This document shows, in pieces, positions 5,967 through 6,938 of a stretch of 6,938 nucleotides of DNA (position 1 is its first letter; each line of letters opens with the position of its first letter). Source of the stretch: Gammaproteobacteria bacterium (GTDB taxonomy: Bacteria > Pseudomonadota > Gammaproteobacteria > Steroidobacterales > Steroidobacteraceae); NCBI GenBank assembly GCA_003156695.1, contig PMHN01000330.1, forward strand, positions 23,313-30,250, written 5' to 3'. Made by a program: the position numbers and the translations under genes. Under the pieces are notes generated by a model. The model was not told the origin of the DNA. It saw only the letters and a list, made by a program, of their open reading frames with translations, and ran no database searches.

Positions 5967-6812
5967 ATGTCTGAACCGGATGGCATCTGGGAAAACGGGC
6001 GCGCCGGTACGCAGGTATCGGCTCTGGATCGCGGCCTGCACTACGGCGACGGCCTGTTCGAAACGATCGCGTGCACCGGCGGCCACGCGCGTCTTCTCAC
6101 GCTGCACCTGCAACGCCTCGGCGAAGGCTGCCGGCGCCTTGGGATCGAGGCGCTGGATGGCACCGAGGTCGGTCGCGAGATCGCCGTGCTTGCTGCGCAA
6201 GTGCCGCGCGCCGTGATCAAGCTGCTCGTAACCCGCGGTAGCGCCGTCGCACGCGGCTACGCGGTCACGGGCGCCGAGAGGGCGACGCGCGTCACGCTGC
6301 GTTATCCGTGGCCGGTGGAAGATCCGCAACTGGCCAGCCGCGGGGTTCGCGTGCGCACGGCGACGAGCTGCCTGGGGGAGAATCCGCTGCTCGCCGGGCT
6401 CAAGCACTGCAATCGTCTGGAGCAGGTGTTGGCGCGGCGCGAGTGGACCGATGCATCGATTGCCGACTCGCTCATGTACAGCAGCTCCGGGGCGCTGGTT
6501 TCGGGCACCATGACGAATGTGTTCATGGTGCGAAATTCGAGGCTCGAGACCCCGCGCGTTGACCGCTGCGGAGTCGCCGGGGTCATGCGGCGTACGGTGC
6601 TGCGATTGGCGACGGTCGCGGGCATCGCGGTTGAGGAGTGCACCTTGCACGCCGCGGACCTGGAGCAGGCGAAGGAGGTGTTTCTGACCAACGCCCTGAT
6701 CGGGATACATCCCGTGCGGGAACTGGATGGCAGGCGGCTGGCGCCCGGTCCGGTGACCCGCCGCCTGCAGCAGGAGCTCGCGCCGTTACTGGCAGGAGGC
6801 CCGCTTGCATAG
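5967..6812 (+). CDS. pabC: Aminodeoxychorismate lyase PabC
   Basis: PabC is a PLP-dependent fold-type IV enzyme that splits 4-amino-4-deoxychorismate into p-aminobenzoate and pyruvate, the step after PabB. The 281-residue product has the N-terminal DRGLHYGDGLFET motif (21-33), the PLP lysine Lys146 in GLKHCNRLEQVLA, the GTMTNVF segment (180-186) and a late TNAL segment (241-244) typical of the family. The residue that aligns with the PLP-ring glutamate of fold-type IV enzymes (Glu in the xEGxxxNxF pattern) is Ser179 here. The ATG follows the pabB stop with no gap. GGGAG lies 8 nt upstream inside pabB, implying translational coupling. A D-amino acid or branched-chain aminotransferase is the alternative, made unlikely by the GLKHxNRLEQ signature and the pabB neighbour. 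Confidence 0.94.
   Translation: MSEPDGIWENGRAGTQVSALDRGLHYGDGLFETIACTGGHARLLTLHLQRLGEGCRRLGIEALDGTEVGREIAVLAAQVPRAVIKLLVTRGSAVARGYAVTGAERATRVTLRYPWPVEDPQLASRGVRVRTATSCLGENPLLAGLKHCNRLEQVLARREWTDASIADSLMYSSSGALVSGTMTNVFMVRNSRLETPRVDRCGVAGVMRRTVLRLATVAGIAVEECTLHAADLEQAKEVFLTNALIGIHPVRELDGRRLAPGPVTRRLQQELAPLLAGGPLA
6794..6799 (+). promoter_or_regulatory. Strong ribosome binding site that sets the mltG start
   Basis: AGGAGG, a full anti-16S match, lies inside the last codons of pabC, 5 nt before the TTG at 6805. No other start nearby has a comparable site. Confidence 0.75.
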
Positions 6813-6938
6813 TCGCGGCCGTGTGTGGTTTCCCGCACTCGCGCTGCTGCTGTTGCTTGGACTGGCAGCCGCGGGCGGCTACTTCTGGCTGCAGCACGAG
6901 TTTCAGGCGCCCGGTCCGGCGACCGCGCTCACGCGTCT
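6805..6938 (+). CDS. mltG: Endolytic transglycosylase MltG, N-terminal part (cut by the right edge)
   Basis: MltG is an inner-membrane endolytic murein transglycosylase that cuts nascent glycan strands and so limits their length. Only 44 codons are present: a short basic head (HSRGR), one hydrophobic segment at about residues 8-29 and the first periplasmic residues (FQAPGPATALTR). This resembles the start of YceG/MltG proteins, but no catalytic residue is in view. The call rests mainly on the pabC-mltG gene order common in gammaproteobacteria. Translation most likely begins at TTG 6805, overlapping the pabC stop by 8 nt, because AGGAGG sits 5 nt upstream. GTG 6823 is the alternative, without a ribosome site. 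Confidence 0.72.
   Translation, partial: MHSRGRVWFPALALLLLLGLAAAGGYFWLQHEFQAPGPATALTR

Noticed and set aside
5841..6710. 289-codon minus-strand open frame opposite pabC
   Set aside because: It has no recognisable motif and is fully explained as the complement of an intact pabC.

Overview
The window looks like chromosomal DNA from a GC-rich (clearly above 60% G+C) Gram-negative bacterium, most likely a gammaproteobacterium. The evidence is a type II secretion pseudopilin, a rhombosortase, and the gene order fabD-fabG-acpP-fabF-pabB-pabC-mltG, which is the usual arrangement in that class. No genus can be named from the sequence alone. I see no RNA gene, insertion sequence, CRISPR array, integrase or attachment site.

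Layout. Positions 1-467 (minus strand) hold nearly all of gspG, the major pseudopilin of the type II secretion system (T2SS). A short divergent control region (468-531) follows, carrying an extended -10 promoter for gspG. Positions 532-1134 (plus) encode a six-helix rhomboid-family protease with the features of a rhombosortase (rrtA). From 1171 to the right edge, seven plus-strand genes are packed head to tail: fabD, fabG, acpP, fabF, pabB, pabC and the first 134 bases of mltG. The only sizeable gap in this run (2873-3029) lies in front of acpP and carries a good promoter candidate, two adjacent inverted repeats and a structured leader.

How the genes work together. FabD loads malonyl groups onto the acyl carrier protein AcpP. 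FabF condenses malonyl-AcpP with the growing acyl chain, and FabG reduces the resulting 3-ketoacyl-AcpP. PabB and PabC make p-aminobenzoate for folate from chorismate, and MltG cuts nascent peptidoglycan glycan strands. On the left, GspG builds the T2SS pseudopilus. Rhombosortases process proteins with a GlyGly-CTERM tail, many of which are T2SS substrates, so the two left-hand genes probably belong to one export and surface-anchoring route.

Most of the window is ordinary core metabolism. The points worth a second look are the rhombosortase/T2SS pairing, the absence of rpmF-plsX-fabH directly before fabD, the missing canonical start codon near the expected N-terminus of pabB, the TrpE-like PIAGT motif in PabB, a Ser where PabC-type enzymes normally carry a PLP-binding Glu, and the dyads around the acpP promoter.
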